NCBI RefSeq assembly: GCF_014648675.1
Contig: NZ_BMRO01000020.1
Coordinates: 13,914-77,913 of the forward strand
Length of the DNA: 64,000 nt
Direction: 5' to 3'
Source: Actinomadura livida
Lineage (GTDB): Bacteria > Actinomycetota > Actinomycetes > Streptosporangiales > Streptosporangiaceae
In this document: positions 26,481 to 34,450 of the stretch, one piece after another
Layout: each line of letters starts with the position of its first letter
How positions within the stretch are numbered: position 1 is the stretch's first letter
Made by a program: the position numbers and the translations under genes
The notes under the pieces: model-generated
What the model was told of the DNA's origin: nothing
Seen by the model: only the letters and a program-made list of their open reading frames with translations
Databases searched by the model: none

Positions 26481-26911
26481 TTCCGCGGAAAGCGATTCTC
26501 GCCGGGGTCGCGGTGATCTTTCTGGGCACCGTCCTGCTGGTCGCCGTCTTCGGGTTCGTCCAGGACCCGGAAACCGAGCCGGGTGCGGCAGCCACCGCGT
26601 TCTCGTGGGTTCTCGGAACGATCGTGCGGGCGACGGGCGGTTATGTCGCGGGACGGCTGAGCGTCCGGACGGGCGGCAAAGGCCGGGTCGCCGGTGCGGG
26701 GGCGATCGCCGGTGCGGTGGCATACACGCTGTTCCTGACGTTAATGGTCGCGCTCGCCGTGCTCGGCGGCGACCCCGGATTCAGCATCGGTGACGTTGCG
26801 GGATTGCTCGTCTGGACAGCGCAGGCCGCGCTCGGCGGCGGTCTCGCGGCAGTGCTGCATCGGAAACGCATCGCGTCGGAGCTGCAGACCTCCGCGTGGG
26901 CCTACGGTTGA
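26477..26911 (+). CDS. Four-helix membrane protein, paralogue of the 28343-28759 protein
   Basis: A 144-residue protein with four predicted helices and a basic C-terminus. It is the last gene of the plus-strand module and corresponds in size, topology and place to the small membrane protein at the end of the minus-strand module. Its GTG start overlaps the lipoprotein stop. No named family recognised. Confidence 0.7.
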   Translation: MIPRKAILAGVAVIFLGTVLLVAVFGFVQDPETEPGAAATAFSWVLGTIVRATGGYVAGRLSVRTGGKGRVAGAGAIAGAVAYTLFLTLMVALAVLGGDPGFSIGDVAGLLVWTAQAALGGGLAAVLHRKRIASELQTSAWAYG

Positions 26912-26929
26912 CGGCGCCATTGTTCAATT

Positions 26930-26972
26930 GGGTCTCAGGGCCCTGTCGCGCGATTCCCGTGATCTTTACGAT
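26930..26972 (+). promoter_or_regulatory. Paired-box promoter of the TadG-NlpC gene
   Basis: GGGTCT-CA-GGGCCC (26930-26943), preceded by AATT, ends 23 nt before TACGAT (26967-26972). The ATG at 27016 follows with a GGTGGGG Shine-Dalgarno. Confidence 0.75.
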
Positions 26973-27015
26973 CCTATTTCGGGCAACTTCTCGATCTCGT
27001 GACGGTGGGGCGCAG

Positions 27016-28227
27016 ATGCTGCGACGTATCAGGTCCGCCGGCCGGTACGGCGGCGACGCGGGGGTCGCGACGTCCGTCCTGGTCATGGGCATGGCCGTGG
27101 TGCTGGCGGCGGGCTTCCTGGCGTTCGGCCGGATCGCCCAGGCCGGCGACATGCGCAACCGGGCCCAGATCGGCGCGGACGCGGCGGCGCTCGGCACCCT
27201 CGCCCCCCTGCGGGACCAGGCGGTCAACCTGGCGCTGACCGGCATCGACCCGTCGGCAGCCGGTTACTGGGCGGTGGGCGCCTCTCCCGAGGCGGCCGCG
27301 GCGAAGTTCGCCGACGAGAACGACGTGCGCGTCACCAAGGCCCGGCTGAGCGGCATGGCCGGTGACACGGCGATGGTGCAGGTCGCCACGAAATGGTGCC
27401 AGCTCAAGAACGATGACGAGCTGACCGACAAGGAGCGGGAGGACCTCCGCAACCGCCGCAACCTGTGCACGGACAGCACCGGCAAGAAGGGCATCGGCCG
27501 GTCGGGGACGGCGACGGCCGTCGCGAAGCTGTTCATTCCGGAGTGCTCGTTCTTCCACGAGCAGGCCGGTGAGGAGGAGACCGGTCTCGGCCGCCTCACG
27601 CGGGTCAGCTGCGAACGCGACGGGCAACGCGTCGACGTCTTCCCGAACGGCGACCGGCAGCGCGTCACCCGGCTGTTCAAGATCCGGCTGGTCGACGACG
27701 AGGACCCGGTCGCCTACAACGGGGCGCCGAGCGGCCTCGGGTCCGCGGGCAGCGGCTCGGTCGTCAACCACTGCGCGACGGACGAGAGCAAGACCCCGGC
27801 GGAGGACCTGAGCTTCGGCGCCGCGGTGGTGGCCTGGTCGCTGTGCTGGCTCGGCACCCCCTACGCGTGGGGCGGCGGCAACTACAGCGGGCCCACGCGG
27901 GGGATCTGCTGCTCGCCGGGCGGCTATGACGGCCGCAACTACTTCGGCTTCGACTGCAGCGGCCTGACCCTGTACGCCGTCTACCAGGCGTCCAGAGGGC
28001 GGATCGCGCTCGGCCACTACACCGGCAACCAGATCGCCGACCCGCGCGGCACGCCCGTTCCGACGAACCAGCTCCAGCCGGGAGACCTGCTGTTCTTCGG
28101 CACGCCGACACCGCACCATGTCGCCATTTACTACGGCGACAACAAGATGGTCGAGGCCCCGCAGACCGGCAAGAACGTGAGTATCACTCCGCTGCGGTCG
28201 GTGGACGCCGCCCGAAGGTTCGGGTGA
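27016..28227 (+). CDS. TadG-like protein fused to an NlpC/P60 peptidoglycan hydrolase
   Basis: A 403-residue protein. Residues 10-60 match the TadE/TadG-like N-terminus (one helix, then GDMRNRAQIGADAAALGTL). The middle has six cysteines. The C-terminal 130 residues are an NlpC/P60 domain: FGFDCSGLTLY with catalytic C314, the LQPGDLLFF strand and HHVAIYYGD with H368. Such enzymes cut peptide stems in peptidoglycan. Tethered to a pilus-type helix, it may open the wall for the pilus; delivery as an effector is the alternative. It has its own paired-box promoter. Confidence 0.88.
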   Translation: MLRRIRSAGRYGGDAGVATSVLVMGMAVVLAAGFLAFGRIAQAGDMRNRAQIGADAAALGTLAPLRDQAVNLALTGIDPSAAGYWAVGASPEAAAAKFADENDVRVTKARLSGMAGDTAMVQVATKWCQLKNDDELTDKEREDLRNRRNLCTDSTGKKGIGRSGTATAVAKLFIPECSFFHEQAGEEETGLGRLTRVSCERDGQRVDVFPNGDRQRVTRLFKIRLVDDEDPVAYNGAPSGLGSAGSGSVVNHCATDESKTPAEDLSFGAAVVAWSLCWLGTPYAWGGGNYSGPTRGICCSPGGYDGRNYFGFDCSGLTLYAVYQASRGRIALGHYTGNQIADPRGTPVPTNQLQPGDLLFFGTPTPHHVAIYYGDNKMVEAPQTGKNVSITPLRSVDAARRFG

Positions 28228-28342
28228 GTGCGCGTGCACGGTGCCGGGATACGCGAGTGACCTCGCGGGGAAGGCGGCACGACATCGGCGGTGGCACGCT
28301 CGCCGTGTCGTCCGGCGGCTGGGCTTCCGGATTCTTGAAGGG

Positions 28343-28759
28343 TCAGTAGCCGGTGTAAGCGCCCGTGGAGGAGCGGCGAGCGCGCCGGCGAGCGAGCAGC
28401 CACCAGGTCGGTATCGCGCCCAGGAGGCCCGCGACCGCACTGGCCGCTGCGGTCTGGGCGGGGGAGCCCTGGACGACGCCCAGCACGATGCCGAGGAGCG
28501 TCGCCAGGCCGGGCACGAGCAGCATGGCCAGAGCGTGCCGGCCGGTGTCGTCCCGCTGCGGGGAGGGGTGCGCCGCGGCGCCGGCGAGGGCCATCAGCGC
28601 GAACACGATGAAGGTCGGGAACGCCGTCCACAGGAGCATGCCCGTGACCGACTCCAGATCGTCCTCGGAGACGGCCGCGCTGATGGCGATGCCGGCGGTG
28701 GCGATGCTTCCGGCGACGAAGACCAGGATGGCCGCCGTCCACGCTCTCACAAGATCCAC
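28343..28759 (-). CDS. Four-helix membrane protein at the end of the Flp-effector module
   Basis: A 138-residue protein with four helices and a short charged tail. GTG 28759 is chosen for its GGAGG Shine-Dalgarno. It is 23 nt downstream of the lipoprotein gene and is the last gene of the operon that starts at 31342. Related in layout to the protein at 26477-26911. Function unknown. Confidence 0.7.
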   Translation of the reverse strand: MDLVRAWTAAILVFVAGSIATAGIAISAAVSEDDLESVTGMLLWTAFPTFIVFALMALAGAAAHPSPQRDDTGRHALAMLLVPGLATLLGIVLGVVQGSPAQTAAASAVAGLLGAIPTWWLLARRRARRSSTGAYTGY

Positions 28760-28782
28760 GTTCGCCTCCGCCGTCCAGGGTG

Positions 28783-29427
28783 TCAGGGCTTGACCGCGAT
28801 GCCGCGCACTATCCGATCCACCAGCGCCGGGGTGAGCCTGCTCGGCAGCCCGGTGAGCCGCACGACGGCCGACTGGCGGTCGCCGATGATCAGGCCGATG
28901 TCGACGGCCTTGAGCTGCGCACCGGCCGCGGCCCCGGCGCGGGCCTGGGGATTGGGGTAGGAGTAGTCGACGCGGAACGCCTCGTCGGCGCCCGGGACGT
29001 CGATCTCCCGGTTCGGGCCGCGCCGCACCTCGCCCAGGTTGAGCTGGACGACGGTGATCGCCGACTCGGTGACCAGCTTGGCGTTCGGGATCTGGGGCAC
29101 GTCGGTGATCACGCCGATCCGGGCCTCGACCTCGCCCCCGCCGGTGAGGTCGGCCAGGAAGGACCAGCCCTCCGGCGGCTCGGCCGGCTTCCAGTCGGAC
29201 GGATGGACGATCCGGACCGGACCCGCGGCCGCCGGGGTGAATCCGGCGGGTACCTGCGGCTGCGCGGTCCCCGCGGACCCCGGGCGTTTCCCGGTGCCCT
29301 CCGGCTCGTCGCCCGCGCACCCGGTGGCGACGGCCGCCGCGAGCAGGACCGGCAGCACGGCGACCGGCCACCACCGCCGGCCGGATCCCCGCCCAGGCCA
29401 CGAGTCCATCCCTCTTCGCCTCCTCAT
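28783..29427 (-). CDS. Lipoprotein of the Flp-effector module
   Basis: A 214-residue lipoprotein: basic N-terminus, hydrophobic stretch, lipobox AVATGC. The mature part reads as one domain (HPSDWKPAEPPEGWSFLA, NLGEVRRGPNREIDVPGADEAF, VVRLTGLPSRLTPALVDRI), similar to small actinobacterial lipoproteins of the LpqN/LpqT type, though that link is weak. A start at ATG 29409 is also possible. It has a paralogue at 25875-26480 in the decayed module. Confidence 0.75.
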   Translation of the reverse strand: MRRRRGMDSWPGRGSGRRWWPVAVLPVLLAAAVATGCAGDEPEGTGKRPGSAGTAQPQVPAGFTPAAAGPVRIVHPSDWKPAEPPEGWSFLADLTGGGEVEARIGVITDVPQIPNAKLVTESAITVVQLNLGEVRRGPNREIDVPGADEAFRVDYSYPNPQARAGAAAGAQLKAVDIGLIIGDRQSAVVRLTGLPSRLTPALVDRIVRGIAVKP

Positions 29428-29473
29428 GGGCGTCTCCCGGCGACCGGGTCCCTGCCATCGGGGACCCTGATCG

Positions 29474-29872
29474 TCACAGAGCGGCGGCGTTGACCGCCAC
29501 CACGGCGGCGCCGACCGCCATGAGCAGCGGCCCCACCGCGAGCAGTTGCAGGTAGTGCACGCCGAGGCGCTCGGCGGTCTCCTCGGGGCCGGCGGGGTCG
29601 TAGACGACCGTCACGGGCCTCCCCGGTTTGGGGCCGGGAAAGGAGTAGAGCGAACTGGCCGCCTCGACCTGCCGCCCCTGCGGGGTGGTGAACCGGAACC
29701 GCCCCACGCGGCTCGTGGTGCTCGGGCCGCCGGGGCCCATGACCTCGTCCCGTCCGACGAAGACGCCGGTGGCGCGGAGCATCCGCCGCTGCAGGCGCAG
29801 CCGCTTCACCATTTCGTAGACGCCGCCGCAGAACACCGCGGCTCCGAGGAGGACGCCGATCAGATTGCCCAT
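29474..29872 (-). CDS. DUF3592 membrane protein
   Basis: A 132-residue protein with an N-terminal and a C-terminal helix around a small exported beta domain. That domain shows the DUF3592 pattern: RATGVFVGRDE, VGRFRFTTPQGRQVEAASS and GRPVTVVYDPAGPE. Function of the family is unknown. It sits 42 nt after the large Flp-headed gene; a broken relative occurs in the plus-strand module. Confidence 0.8.
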   Translation of the reverse strand: MGNLIGVLLGAAVFCGGVYEMVKRLRLQRRMLRATGVFVGRDEVMGPGGPSTTSRVGRFRFTTPQGRQVEAASSLYSFPGPKPGRPVTVVYDPAGPEETAERLGVHYLQLLAVGPLLMAVGAAVVAVNAAAL

Positions 29873-29914
29873 CGTTCTCTCCTGCCCGTGGGGTTCGGCG
29901 AGCGGCCGCGCGCG

Positions 29915-31342
29915 TCAGTGGCACTCCTCGAAATCCTTCCACTCTCTGGTGCCTCCAGGGCCCACGGCGCCCAGATACTCGGCATCGGTGACCTGCCGGC
30001 CGGAGTTGGAGACGGCGTAGTTGGCGCCGAGCTTGAGACCCAGCTTGACGTTCGCCCCGTACGAGGCGTCGGACTGGTCGTAGTCGTAAGTCACCCTGGA
30101 GGTCTTGCCTTTTTGGTACAGCAGGTGCTGCAGCGGGTGGGCGTCCGCTCCGGGCGGCTCCGTCGGGGCCATGTCGTCCCAGGTGAGGCTGAGCACCTGT
30201 CCGCCCGGGCCGCCGGTGTTGAACGGGTTGAGCAGGTACTCGGTCAGGGTCGCGCGCTCGGCGTCGGTGGTGATCGGCAGAGTGGTGGTGACCGTGGTGG
30301 CCTTGCCGTTCACGATGTGGACCTGGGTGAACGACGCGCTCTTGATGTTCCCGTTCTTGTCCTTCGTGATGGTCATCGAGCCGGTGGCGTTCGCCCTGCC
30401 CTGCGCGCCGGGGACCAGGTGGTTCTCGCCGTAGTTCACCTCGCCCGCCAGCATGAAGGTCATCGAGGTGTCGCCGGTCTTCTTGTCGTCCTCGTAGATG
30501 ACCTTCTCGGTGCCGCTGATGCCGACGTAGGCGTTCAGGTTGGGGGTGATGCCGTTGCTGCCGCGGGAGTCGGGGACCTTGTCCTGCCAGGTCTCCTTGC
30601 GATGCCTGCCCTGGTACTCCGGCTTGTCCCGGGGGCCGATGCCGAGGCCGGCGGTGAGCGAGCCGGTGACGTCGAGTTGGCCCTCGTAACGCTGGATGTC
30701 CGGCTCGGGGATGTCCGGTCCGGCGAACGCGTCGTAGATGTTCCCGCCGATCGACCCCAGGAGACCGCCGTTCTCCTTCACGGCGTCGATCGAGTACTGC
30801 TCCCTGATGTCGTCCATGAACGCGTTGGCGTCGTCCTCGGCGTTCGGCCCCTGGAACACCCAGCCGTCGCCCGCGCCGACGCGGAGCGTGGCGTCCGCGC
30901 TGGCGTCCGCCCCGAGATTGAAGATCTTCCCGGCGTTGATGCCGACGCCGATACCGGTGCCCACGCCGCCGCTGACGCCCTTGATCGCCATGACCTTGAC
31001 CGTCTTCTTGCCGTCGGGGCCGATCGTGGTGAACTTCAGGAACCCGTAGTCGCGGCCGACCGAGAAGATCGCCACCTCGACGGAGCCGCCGTAGGTGTCG
31101 CTGGTCAGGCCGGCGAGGCAGGTGGGCTTGAGTGCCCTGTCATGCCGCGACTCGCACTGGCTGTCGTCCGCGGCGAACAGCTTGCAGAGCGCGTACTCGA
31201 CATCGGCCCCGAACGTGCCGGGCGTGACGAAACTGAAAAGTACGCCGAGCATCAACGCCGCGACGACGATGAGCGCGGCGTACTCCTTGGCGCTCGCACC
31301 GGCGTCAGAACGTCGCTCGCCCGGGACTTCCACCGCGGCCAC
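29915..31342 (-). CDS. Giant Flp-headed exported protein (475 aa), C-terminal function unknown
   Basis: The N-terminus is a Flp prepilin signal: RRSDAG/ASAKEYAALIV (G15, Glu at +5, Tyr at +6) and a hydrophobic helix to about residue 40. Normal Flp pilins end soon after; here about 430 more residues follow. They are Gly/Asp/Thr-rich and beta-strand-like (VSGGVGTGIGVGINAGKIFN, DASADATLRVGAG, YDYDQSDASYGANVKLGLKLGANY), with cysteines at both ends. No toxin or adhesin family is recognised. It leads a four-gene module and has a paired-box promoter, so it is probably made with the pilus and processed by its peptidase. It could be an adhesin tip or an effector. Confidence 0.8.
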   Translation of the reverse strand: MAAVEVPGERRSDAGASAKEYAALIVVAALMLGVLFSFVTPGTFGADVEYALCKLFAADDSQCESRHDRALKPTCLAGLTSDTYGGSVEVAIFSVGRDYGFLKFTTIGPDGKKTVKVMAIKGVSGGVGTGIGVGINAGKIFNLGADASADATLRVGAGDGWVFQGPNAEDDANAFMDDIREQYSIDAVKENGGLLGSIGGNIYDAFAGPDIPEPDIQRYEGQLDVTGSLTAGLGIGPRDKPEYQGRHRKETWQDKVPDSRGSNGITPNLNAYVGISGTEKVIYEDDKKTGDTSMTFMLAGEVNYGENHLVPGAQGRANATGSMTITKDKNGNIKSASFTQVHIVNGKATTVTTTLPITTDAERATLTEYLLNPFNTGGPGGQVLSLTWDDMAPTEPPGADAHPLQHLLYQKGKTSRVTYDYDQSDASYGANVKLGLKLGANYAVSNSGRQVTDAEYLGAVGPGGTREWKDFEECH

Positions 31343-31374
31343 CCTTCACCCGAGAATTCAGCCGAGAAGGTGCG

Positions 31375-31422
31375 AGATTACGATGCGGACGGGTGGCGGG
31401 GACAGGGCACAGAGACCCAAAT
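31375..31422 (-). promoter_or_regulatory. Paired-box promoter of the 31342 module
   Basis: Read on the minus strand, ATTT then GGGTCT-CT-GTGCCC (31405-31418) ends 24 nt before TAATCT (31375-31380). This is the only strong signal close to the gene in the 306-bp gap 31343-31648. Confidence 0.7.
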
Positions 31423-31504
31423 CAAAGGCCCAGTCATTCCGGAGCGAAACCCCGGGCCGCCCCGAAAGCGAGTGCCTCGGGCGGCCTCGGTAGGTCGCCT
31501 CATT

Positions 31505-31518
31505 GGGCCCAGGGGCCC
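31505..31518. promoter_or_regulatory. Distal paired box GGGCCC-AG-GGGCCC
   Basis: A near-perfect box about 90 bp upstream of the promoter box for the 31342 gene. No -10 lies 23-24 nt away on either strand, so it is probably an auxiliary site. Confidence 0.5.
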
Positions 31519-31648
31519 AACCGCCGGAGGGCGTGCGCAGGATCCGGGCCGTTCGTAGGTCTCGCGAGGATGTGCGTTCGCCGATTGGTGCCGGGCCGCC
31601 CTCGGACTCGCCGTTCCGGGCCCGGCGCGGGGTGGAGCGGTCAGGCAG

Positions 31649-32050
31649 TCACCCGCCTCTGAAAGGCAGCTTGCCCTCCGGGTATTCGCGCAGTTCCGCG
31701 ACGCTGTGCAGCCCGCCGTGATCGTCATCGACGATCAGCGGCCAGCGCCCCGCCGCGGCCTCGATGACCTCCATGGCGAGGGCGTCGGCCCGGGCGCCCC
31801 CCGACAGCCGCAGTTCGACCACCCCGTGCGGCGTGACGCCCAGCTTCTCCTCGTGCTCCAGCCAGTGCTCGACCTCGATCTCGGGAACCGAATCGGGATC
31901 CACGGTCACCCAGATGTGCGCCTCGCCCCGGCGAACATGCCCGTTGACCCACTCGCTGGGACGCCGTTCCCCGCCGAGTTCCTCGATCAGGTCGAGGAAC
32001 GCCTCGGGGTCGGGCCGCTCGGCGGAAATCAGCAGGATCTTGGAGCTCAC
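31649..32050 (-). CDS. Putative immunity protein of the Flp-linked toxin
   Basis: A 133-residue acidic cytoplasmic protein (many Glu and Asp, EVEHWLEHEEK, VDDDHGG) with no signal or membrane segment. It begins 12 nt after the toxin-like gene on the same strand. Small, acidic, soluble and directly downstream is the usual profile of immunity proteins for polymorphic nuclease toxins. I do not recognise a named immunity family, so the call rests on context. Confidence 0.6.
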   Translation of the reverse strand: MSSKILLISAERPDPEAFLDLIEELGGERRPSEWVNGHVRRGEAHIWVTVDPDSVPEIEVEHWLEHEEKLGVTPHGVVELRLSGGARADALAMEVIEAAAGRWPLIVDDDHGGLHSVAELREYPEGKLPFRGG

Positions 32051-32062
32051 GCGGTCACCGTA

Positions 32063-33652
32063 TCAAATGTTCTCACCGTGATCCCGCAGATACTTCTTGA
32101 GTTCGTGCTCGGAGCGGACGACCGTTATTCCTTGATCCGCGTACACCTTGACCTGGCGCAGCGACCATTTCGGCGCGAATACGATAATCGGCTTTCCTGA
32201 CGGGTTGACCTTTGGGTTCCCGAGGTTTCCCTTGACCTGGGACACCTTGCCGGCATTCCGTCCGTTGGACACTTCGATGACGAACTTGTTCGTCTCGATG
32301 TCGATCTGGCCATGGCTGCCGTTGGGCCCGTACTTGCGGTCGACGTCGCGCACGATGCCGCGGATCGACCTCGCCGTGGTCGCCTCCAGTTTGTCGTCGG
32401 CATTGGGCGACCTCATCTTGTTGTCGATCTTGGCGTCGACGGCCTTGGCGCGCAGCGCGTCCACGTCCTTCTGCGCCCGGTTCGCGGCGTCCTTGTTGGC
32501 CGCGGTCGGGTTCTTCTGCGCCGCGGCGCGGGCCGCGTCGGCATTGGCCTGTGCCTTGTCGATGAGGTTGTCGGCGTCCTCGAACCTGCCGTTCGCCAGG
32601 GCGTCGTCGATGTCCTTCTTGAGCTGTGCCCGCTCGACGACGCGGTCGGCGCGCTCGCGTGCCTGCTGCGCCTCGGACGCGTTCTGGCAGGGGTTCTTGG
32701 GGGCGGCGGCGAGGACGGGCCCGGCCAGACGGCCGAAGGAGATGTACCGTCCCGCGCCCGGTGGCCCGAGGGAGACCGACTTGCAGCCGGCGTCCTTCGC
32801 CTCCTTGCGGGCCTGCTCGGCCTTTCGCCGCGCCTCGTCGGCCGCCTTGCGCGCCCCCGGGATGTCGCCGCGCTCGGCCAGTTCCCGGGCGCGCTCCGCC
32901 GCGGAGCCGGCCCCCCTCGCGAGGCCGGCGATTTCGTCCGCCTTGGCGGCCTTGCTCGCGAGCTTCCCGAACTTGCCGATCTTGCTGACGGCCTTGCCGA
33001 TGTCATAACCGGGGATGAACCAGGACCCGACATTCCAGATGCCGCGGAAGACGGCCTTCGTTTTACTCCCGTTCTCCCACTCGTCGCGGGACTTGTCGTC
33101 CCAGACGAGGTGGGGAAGGGCCTCCGTGGGGTTCGTGATCGCCCACCAGATGCCCTTGGCGGAGTCGATCGGGTGGGCGACCAGGTCCTTCAGCCCGACC
33201 AGGTCGTCCCAGATGCCGCCGCCCAGCCCCGAGAGGGCGTCGCCGAAGAAATTCCCGACTCCGCCGAAGAAGCCGGTGACCTGGTTCCCGAAGGCCCGCC
33301 ACGCGGCGCCCGTCGAGCTCATCCCGGTGTAGGTCTGACTCCATTGCGGACCCCACCCGCCCGGCGTGCCGGGGCCGCCTGGTGTGCCGGGGCCGCCCGG
33401 ATTCCCCGCCTCCACGGAGCCGCCGTTTCCGGAGGTGCGAGACGTCCCGTCGCCCGTCGGAACGGATCCTCCGGACGGGTCGCAACCCTCCTGGAACAGT
33501 TGGCAGATCGCGGATTTCGTCCGCACCGGAACCGTGTTCGTCGTCGCCGCGACAAGGGCGCCGATGACGACGACCGAGACCAGCAGCAGCCCGGCGTATT
33601 CGAGGCCGCTCGCTCCGGTGTCACGCGGCCGATGCCGCCGCCCCCACTCCAC
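32063..33652 (-). CDS. Flp-headed polymorphic toxin-like protein (529 aa)
   Basis: The N-terminus is a Flp prepilin signal, DTG/ASGLEYAGLLL (G13, Glu at +5, Tyr at +6), then a helix and a Gly/Pro-rich linker (59-97). Residues 150-250 resemble pre-toxin regions (GSWFIPGYDIGKAVSKIGKFG). Residues 250-430 are a long Ala/Arg/Lys/Glu helical stalk. The last 100 residues are a compact basic domain (GQIDIETNKFVIEVSNG, KPIIVFAPKWSLRQ) with an acidic-strand pattern reminiscent of PD-(D/E)xK nucleases; the usual EVK is EVS here, with Lys nearby. A small acidic gene follows at once. I infer an exported toxin tagged for the Tad pilus. Confidence 0.75.
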   Translation of the reverse strand: MEWGRRHRPRDTGASGLEYAGLLLVSVVVIGALVAATTNTVPVRTKSAICQLFQEGCDPSGGSVPTGDGTSRTSGNGGSVEAGNPGGPGTPGGPGTPGGWGPQWSQTYTGMSSTGAAWRAFGNQVTGFFGGVGNFFGDALSGLGGGIWDDLVGLKDLVAHPIDSAKGIWWAITNPTEALPHLVWDDKSRDEWENGSKTKAVFRGIWNVGSWFIPGYDIGKAVSKIGKFGKLASKAAKADEIAGLARGAGSAAERARELAERGDIPGARKAADEARRKAEQARKEAKDAGCKSVSLGPPGAGRYISFGRLAGPVLAAAPKNPCQNASEAQQARERADRVVERAQLKKDIDDALANGRFEDADNLIDKAQANADAARAAAQKNPTAANKDAANRAQKDVDALRAKAVDAKIDNKMRSPNADDKLEATTARSIRGIVRDVDRKYGPNGSHGQIDIETNKFVIEVSNGRNAGKVSQVKGNLGNPKVNPSGKPIIVFAPKWSLRQVKVYADQGITVVRSEHELKKYLRDHGENI

Positions 33653-33694
33653 CCGGTGAACGCCTCCCCGCCGATGCCCCCGCTCGCTCCAGCG

Positions 33695-33751
33695 AACCTA
33701 TTGGAGCCGCGGGGAAGTCCACGTGGGCCCGGGGACCCATTTGCGGGGCCC
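33695..33751 (-). promoter_or_regulatory. Paired-box promoter of the Flp-toxin/immunity operon
   Basis: On the minus strand GGGTCC-CC-GGGCCC (33725-33738) ends 24 nt before TAGGTT (33695-33700). An extra GGGCCC half-site lies 13 nt upstream (33746-33751), like the second row of the array before flp. Confidence 0.75.
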
Positions 33752-33799
33752 AAATCCAAAGGAGCTGACTTCCGGTGACCGTGATGCAACAGAAAGGAG

Positions 33800-34174
33800 T
33801 CAGAAGTACGATCCGGGCACGGGCGCCCGCCCGGTGAAGTGAGCCTTTGCGTCCGGGCGGAACAGCAGGACGAGGATCACGGCGGGGAGGACGAGGTTGG
33901 TCACACCGCGCGGGTCGTCCTGCCCGATCGCGGAAAGCGCCAATAGCACGTAGAAGACTTCAAGAGCGATGATTCCGCGCCTGAGCGCCGTCCCGCCGCG
34001 AGGAATCCGCAGCGCGAGCACGACGCTGAGCGCGCCGGGCAGGGCGAACCAGATGGCGGCGCCGATGGCCGCGGCGGTCACCCCCACCGTGACAAAGAAC
34101 GCCAGCGTCATGAGGAACGTGAGTCCGGCGACCACGAACATCAGCACCCGGACGGCCTTCACCTGTTTTGGCAT
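33800..34174 (-). CDS. Four-helix membrane protein near the prepilin peptidase gene
   Basis: A 124-residue protein with four hydrophobic helices and short loops. ATG 34174 is chosen because the sequence before it has no coding character. No family recognised. It lies between the toxin promoter and the peptidase gene, divergent to the latter. Confidence 0.6.
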   Translation of the reverse strand: MPKQVKAVRVLMFVVAGLTFLMTLAFFVTVGVTAAAIGAAIWFALPGALSVVLALRIPRGGTALRRGIIALEVFYVLLALSAIGQDDPRGVTNLVLPAVILVLLFRPDAKAHFTGRAPVPGSYF

Positions 34175-34252
34175 GGCATAACCATTGCGTGACGGGAACG
34201 GCGCGCACAACTCCCCGGCGGGCCCGCCTCGGCTCGACGTGAATTCGGATTT

Positions 34253-34295
34253 GGGCCCCAGGGCCCTGGCCACGGCTCGTAGTGATCGTTAACGT
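34253..34295 (+). promoter_or_regulatory. Paired-box promoter of the prepilin peptidase gene
   Basis: GGGCCC-CA-GGGCCC (34253-34266), preceded by ATTT and followed by TGG, is the best consensus box. It ends 23 nt before TAACGT (34290-34295). Confidence 0.75.
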
Positions 34296-34450
34296 CCGCG
34301 AAACGGAGGTCGTGCGGCGGGATCGTTCTCCGGTGCGCCGTGGGACGGCCGACAGCCGGAGGCGGGAGCGCGGAGCCGGGGTCTCCGCCGTGGACGATCG
34401 CCGATTATGGTGCCGGGGGCGAGTTCAGCGCCGGATCGGGGCGGGGATCG

